Source of the DNA: Tigriopus japonicus
Lineage: Eukaryota; Arthropoda; Copepoda; Harpacticoida; Harpacticidae
DNA length: 64,000 nt
Assembly: GCA_010645155.1 (NCBI GenBank)
Contig: CM021315.1
Span: 2,568,643 to 2,632,642 of the forward strand
Reading direction: 5' to 3'
How positions within the stretch are numbered: position 1 is the stretch's first letter; the number at the start of each line of letters is the position of its first letter. A model generated the notes under the pieces. The model was not told where the DNA came from and did not search any database. It worked only from the letters and a program-made list of their open reading frames with translations. Shown here piece by piece: positions 58,924 through 64,000 of the stretch. A program made the position numbers and the translations under genes.

Positions 58924-60180
58924 AAGGGCTCTATTTGAACGTGCATTGTCTGATTTCCAAAAAAGGCAGCACAAAGGTCAGAGTACTGGAGGAGTTAGCC
59001 ATTGATAGAGAGGTCTCCTTCATTTCTATCACAGAGACTTGGCTTCGTCCAGGAGTTTTAGACGAAGAAGTAGCAATAGCTGGTTTTAGGCTAGTTCGAT
59101 GTGATAGAGTACGCCTTGATAATCCCATTTTCCCACATGGGGGCGTATGTCTATATGTCAGGAAAGACTTACATTTTAGTCATGTTCATAAGTCGAATGG
59201 AGAAGTAGAAGTTTTGATTTGTCACGTCAAGGCTCTTGATCTTACAATAGTAACAATGTATCGTCCACCTTCTTGTAGTTCTTCCTCATTTCTTTCGGCA
59301 CTCGAATTTACACGAAAGGAGCCAGATCGAGAGGTTTGTTCTCGCCTCTTTGTGGTTGGTGACTTCAATTTTCCGGCTAGCATTGTAGAGTGGGAGGTTA
59401 GTCCGGATGGGTACATTCCCATTTCGAAAACAGCATCGCCGTCTTTCGAAAAATTAGAAGAGTTTGCGATCTTGCGTAATCTCTCTCAACACGTTGGTGT
59501 TGCAACCAGAGCAGAGAGTGTTTTAGACTTAGTTTTTTCCAATGACCCTGATCTGATCCAGTATGTCCACGTTGCCCCATGTAGTCTTTCAGATCATCAC
59601 ATTCTTGAGATAGGGTCGACCATTACTCAAAAGCCGGCGAGCTCTAGAGTTAAACTTGCTCAAAAGGTGGGCGTGGCCAAGTTTAAGTTCAAAGATAAAC
59701 ACTGGCCCCTTATTGTTGAAAGATTAGGCGAGTTGGACTTGATTTCCATTCTAAAGCAGGAACCATCAATAGATAAAGCTATAAATAAGCTTATTTCACT
59801 TTTTGACGAGGTTTGTTTGTCCAGTGGTATTCCAGAAATAGTGGCAAAAGGTAGGTCATTGTCTAGAATTCCAAAGGTTAGGAAAAAGTTGTTCAAACGG
59901 AGTTGTCAGCTTTCGAATAGACTTCGACGTACTTCAAATCCATTTGTTGTAGCCAGCCTCCAAAGCAAATTGGATGTGGCCCAATCAAAAATTAGGGCCT
60001 CCATTGATTCTGATCAGTTAGAGAAGGAAAGTAGGGTGATCCAGGAAGTTAAGACTAATCCAAAGGCGTTTTTCTCGTTTACAAATTCAAAGAGAAAAAT
60101 AAAGCATCCTGTAGGACCTTTTGATGTCGACGGTAAAACCATTAATGATAGGGAGGTTATGGCCTATATGCTTGGAGATC

Positions 60181-60282
60181 AGAGGCTAGTTTTTTAAGAC
60201 GCAAAGATCGATCTTAAGATTGTACTTTAGTACTGTAAGTTCGATCTTGAGATCGATCTTTGCGCTTAAAAAACTAGCCTCT
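60181..60282 (+). mobile_element. 102-bp palindromic mini-element, copy 2, inside the LINE
   Basis: AGAGGCTAGTTTTTTAAGAC at the left faces GCTTAAAAAACTAGCCTCT at the right, centred on TTTAGTACTG. It is the reverse complement of 51443-51542 with only a few differences. It interrupts the LINE frame between the endonuclease and RT parts. An exact target duplication could not be assigned because the ends are ambiguous. Confidence 0.85.
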
Positions 60283-60769
60283 GTTCTCAAGTGTATTTTC
60301 AATTCCAAAAAGGGTAGTCAGAGCAGGCCATGACTGTAGCAATGTTTTTGATGAGACTGGCATTGATAGTCAGGATAATCGACTGGAGGACCTGGTAGTC
60401 ACAGATCAAGATGCTTTTGAGGCCATCAAGAGCTTAAAGCTCTCGAGTTCTCCTGGACCTGATGGTGTGGCATCTCAGTTTCTGATGAAATGCTCACAGA
60501 TTCTTGCCCCTGTTGTCTCCTATTTGATGCGTTGCATTTTAGATCAGGGCAAGTTTCCCTCCTCTCTAAAAGTAGCTCATGTCATTCCAATTTTTAAGGG
60601 CGGAGATAAGTCACTCCCTAGTAATTATAGGCCCATTTCTCTGACCTCCAGCATTGCAAAGGTTTTTGAGAAGATTATGAAGTCCAAGCTTGTAGATTAT
60701 TTGGAAGTCCATGATTTAATTTCTTCTGGACAGCATGGGTTTCGAGCTCATTTTAGTACAGTAACCCAA

Positions 60770-61016
60770 TTTTTTTTTTTTGGAGTGTTGGTGCTAGGGT
60801 CGGAGGGTTGAGCCTCGCCCGGCCAGCGAAGCCAGCCATCACATCGTCCAAATTGTTCCGATGGGCAATCTCATGTCCGGTATCAGAATGGTTCTCCGTC
60901 TGTGGGTGTGAATTAACGTCTAAAAGTTTCCTTGAGAAAGGTTGGGGAGGAGAATCGAACCTGGGACCCCTCTCACTATAGGAAACTGCGCTAACCACGA
61001 CACCACGTCTCCTCCC
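60770..61016 (-). mobile_element. tRNA-derived SINE, copy 2, inside the LINE
   Basis: Same family and orientation as 753-995, roughly 90% alike by eye. The minus-strand head GGGAGGAGACGTGG is at 61016, box A TGGTTAGCGCAG and box B GGTTCGATTCTCC follow, and the A-tail is the T-run at 60770-60781. It splits the RT frame after codons for S-T-V-T-Q. An extra segment of about 30 bp (61017-61050) with a repeated AATTGGTTG lies between the SINE head and the resumed LINE, probably a by-product of insertion or a second event. Confidence 0.88.
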
Positions 61017-61487
61017 CTAAAATTGGTTGTTCTCATATTCTCAATATGAATTGGTTGATCATATTGAGCAAATCATTAAAGGGCTCGAAAGTCATGAGTC
61101 AGTTGATGTAGTCTATCTTGACTTTGCCAAGGCCTTCGATAAGGTAGATCATGGTCTTTTGCTCGATCAACTCAAAGAGTTAAGGGTCCAGGGTAAGGTC
61201 CTGACTTGGATTGATAGTTTTTTAAGCGAAAGGAAGCAAATAGTTAAAGTCAGAGGATCTTTTAGCGGCATGTATGATGTCAAGTCAGGTGTTCCGCAAG
61301 GTTCAATTTTAGGTCCCCTCTTGTTTATTCTCTTTATTGCTCCTCTCCAGAAGTTTAGAACAAAAGCCAGTATTTCTTCATATGCTGATGACACAAAATT
61401 AGTTTGTGGAAGGAATGGGCAGGACTCGAAATGTTTAGTTGAGGACTTGGAGAAGGTCTACTCTTGGGTTGGCGAGAGTAACATGGC

Positions 61488-62126
61488 CAGGGCCACCAAA
61501 TTTATGTAAAAAATATCGCTGAAAAATGTATTATTTTTGGTAGTTTTTTTTGAGAAATAATGTAACAGAATCGGAGTTTTTGGTAATTTTTATGGTAATT
61601 TTTTTGGTAATTTGGTCACATATTGCCTCAAAAATTACCTTTTTCGTACTTGCATCATCTAAATTTTGTTTCATAGGTAGAAAAAGATGCTAAAATAATT
61701 ATTTGCGTCACAATTGTTGCAAATTTAATCGCTTTTATTCGTAATTTGATTTTGACATCCTTTTTGTAGATCATTCTTAACAGAACAGGCATTTTTCTAC
61801 ATTTCTTTCGAAATTTTCCCAATTTTTGTAGTTTTGAACAAAAATTGCACATTTTGTAACTGCATTGTAAAATGTTATTTATAACTATCTAACAGGCCTG
61901 ATGATAAACTAAATATTCCTAGTGACAAATGTAATGCGCTGTATATTCTTGCTCTTTTATCTTGACTTTGTCGTAAAATTAAACAATAATCCATATCAGT
62001 TTTATTGAAACAGTCAATTGAACCACATTTATGTAAAATTTTCTCTATTTATGTAATTTTGGACAAAAATTGAAGATTTTGGTAATTACATTGTAAAATG
62101 TAATTTACAACTATCTTGTGGCCCTG
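61488..62126. mobile_element. hAT-like MITE inside the LINE
   Basis: The 639-bp element begins CAGGGCCACC and ends TGTGGCCCTG, flanked by AACATGGC on both sides (61480-61487, 62127-62134). The related LINE copy at 52418-53550 has a single AATATGGC there and no insert, which proves the insertion boundaries. The interior is AT-rich, with repeated GGTAATTTT and TTTATGTAA words. There is no transposase. Confidence 0.92.
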
Positions 62127-62900
62127 AACATGGCATTGAACGGGATGAAATTCCGTACAATGACGTATGAGGCGTCAAAATTAGATGGTCCACTCAAAGA
62201 CAATGGAGGTTGTGATATTGAGCAAGTATCGTCCATGAGAGATTTTGGAGTTGTCGTCCAAGATGATGGAAAGTTTGATGAGCATATCCAGTTGAAAGTG
62301 GGGAAGGCATTTCAAACGTGCGGCTGGATCTATCGCACTTTCAAGTCCAGAGATAGTATTACAATGCGAACTCTGTACAAGTCGATTGTTCAGCCGCATC
62401 TTGAATATGCCTCACCCATTTGGGCTCCAATGAGTTCAGCAGGTTTGCAAAAGGTCGAGCAGGTCCAAAGATGTTTTACTAGGAACATCGCAGGGATGAG
62501 AGAGCTATCGTATTGGGAGAGGCTCCAGAAGTTAGGGTTGTACAGTACTCAGAGAAGGTATGAAAGGTATCTGATACTGTATGTTTTCAAGAGCATTCAT
62601 GGGCTCTGTCCTAACCCAGGATTTGAGATCAGTTGTAGCAATCGTAGAGGTTTTACGTGCGCTCTGAGAGTACCTCTAAATCCTAAGGAATCAAGGCTAG
62701 TTCGAACAATGAAGTCCTCCTCTCTTCTTTGACGGGCTCCTTCATTGTTCAATTTGTTGCCTATTTGCCTTCGTCGGGAATATGTAGGAGCTGATCCTCT
62801 TACAGCATTTAAGGCAGGATTGGACAATTTTTTAAAAACTATTCCAGACAAACCCACTATAGACGAGATGACGTTGAGCTCTAGTACGGAAAGTGTCTGA

Positions 62901-64000
62901 CGATCTTCTCACAACCTTTCACGGTTCTGCACTGTTTGCCCCAGACTGTCCAATATTGATTGTTCGTAGCGTAAAAAGCAGGACATCGACATTTGAGGGG
63001 GCTTTTAACCTACTTATAAGCATCCTTTTGTCAAGAAATAAAAAAGAAAGGCAAAGAGCTAACTCCAAAGAATCGGTTTGGTGTTTTAGAGGAGGTCCAA
63101 AAAGAAGAAGAAATCCGAAATTCTACCCAACTTTGTCCATCTCAGAGGACAAGTCTTGACACATTTTCTCATTATTCATTAATAGCAGGACCAAAAGGCG
63201 ATTTTTAAAACCGCATAATTCCATTTAATAAATAAACTAAAAAAACTAACTAAAAAAATAAACTAAATACAATAAAAAAAACTGTGTAGCCTTTTTCTCA
63301 TTCACAAGCAATTTTTAAAAAATCTGTGTTTTAAGTGGGTTTTAGGTAATTATATCTTTGGCTTTTTGTGTTACAACATACAAAAATGGCATTTTCTCCA
63401 TCTTAATTAAATTTTCAAAGACTTATATTGTTTGAGAATTTGGGTGTTTATATGCCCAGAGATACTTTCCGCCTCTTTGGGTCGAAAATGGATTGCCTCA
63501 GCTCAAATGTCGCCGATTTTATTTTAACATTTGAAAAATACTGAATTTAGTAGATTATTAGGAGGATAAACTGTAATATGGACCTGACTGAAAAACTTGA
63601 AAAACTGGAGGAGGGTTATTTCAGTACCAGGTAGCTCTGGCATGGGTGTCAAATATAAGTAGTGTTTAGATTTAATCCTCAATAATTAAATGTCAATGTT
63701 TTTAGATGTAGAGGAAATCAAGGGTAAACTAAGTAATTCCCGCGGAAATGCGCAATAAATTGGAAAAGCGTCCAGTGCAGTGATGTAGGCAAATCTCGAC
63801 CGTATTCATTGCTTTAGTACGAGTTTAGAACAAGATTAATGCCAAAACAAGGTGAATAAATCCATTTCTAGAATTCAATTGTAAAACTAGAAAATTTGCT
63901 CATCAATGTTTTATATTTCCATTGATTTATTACGTAAATGGTTGTTCAGAAAAAGGATCACATTTTTATATTTTCACCTTAAGGTCAAAATGTTAAACAT
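62901..64000. other. AT-rich sequence to the window end
   Basis: No gene, RNA or defined repeat was recognised. Several A-runs follow the LINE end near 63230-63290. Confidence 0.4.

Larger units (their letters stand above)
58926..62732 (+). pseudogene. LINE ORF2: endonuclease and reverse transcriptase, interrupted
   Basis: 58926-60180 encodes an AP-type endonuclease (LNVHCLISKKG; ITETWLRPG; VVGDFNFP; SLSDHHI). 60330-60769 holds the RT start (HVIPIFKGGDKS, NYRPISLTS, GQHGFR). 61040-61487 continues it (DFAKAFDKVDH, GVPQGSILGPLLF, YADDTKLV). 62127-62732 gives the thumb and C-terminal part (LEYASPIWAPMS). The three gaps are the insertions listed separately. After 62732 the frame shifts but coding similarity continues to about 62900. 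The product would bind target DNA, nick it and copy its RNA; this copy cannot do so. Confidence 0.88.
57710..62900 (+). mobile_element. Long LINE retrotransposon (Jockey/CR1-like), broken by three insertions
   Basis: In order: a repeat-bearing 5' UTR, ORF1 (58030-58923), an endonuclease-RT frame (58926-62900) and a 3' end whose last codons recur in the relic at 33684-33860. Inserted sequences are a palindrome (60181-60282), a SINE (60770-61016) and a hAT-like MITE (61488-62126). Frameshifts occur in ORF1 and after 62732. Endonuclease plus RT with a YADD box and a C-terminal tail without RNase H suggests the Jockey/CR1 group. The copy cannot move by itself. Confidence 0.9.

Overview
The window is nuclear DNA of an animal, most likely an arthropod and possibly a crustacean (that last step is inference). 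Genes are split by GT-AG introns, many of them 70-500 bp and a few of 1.5-5 kb. The DNA is AT-rich, codes sparsely, and is full of metazoan-type transposons (mariner, hAT-like, LINE, tRNA-derived SINE, Gypsy remnant). No bacterial operon, CRISPR array or stand-alone tRNA/rRNA gene was found.

The left 38 kb holds five protein genes that can be built exon by exon with matching splice phases. (1) A coiled-coil/C1q protein, + strand, 6489-9905, with a probable first exon at 1765-1855. (2) A complete seven-exon MFS transporter of the MFSD6-like group, 15068-18129, + strand. (3) A SMYD4-like protein (TPR, MYND, SET), 18709-21977, + strand, with one exon junction that lacks a normal donor. (4) A second, larger coiled-coil/C1q protein, 24566-29178, + strand. 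(5) A class A peptide GPCR resembling FMRFamide receptors, - strand, 37822-29859. The two C1q genes are diverged paralogues: both have a long charged helix built on an 18-residue repeat (7+11) before one C-terminal C1q domain, and neither has a visible signal peptide. Their introns cut the C1q domain at different places.

The right 26 kb (about 38-64 kb) has no convincing host gene and is a transposon graveyard. It holds foldback elements (42.2-43.3, 43.8-44.2 and the 45.9/48.2 kb arms), a mariner-type DD37D element with two stop codons near its end (49642-50926), a 5'-truncated LINE (52.4-53.55), two hAT-like non-autonomous elements with 8-bp target duplications (54261-55417, 55555-56543), a 9-bp-duplication element with arrayed subterminal repeats (56901-57697), and a long LINE (about 57.7-62.9 kb). 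That LINE is interrupted by three further insertions: a 102-bp palindrome, a tRNA-derived SINE and a 639-bp hAT-like MITE. The truncated LINE copy preserves the empty site of the hAT-like MITE.

Smaller elements sit in the left half: a MITE at 1-515, a SINE at 753-995, a dead mariner at 4809-6095, a hAT-like relic near 8.2 kb, Gypsy remains near 12.1-12.9 kb, and a foldback MITE at 13.77-14.16 kb.
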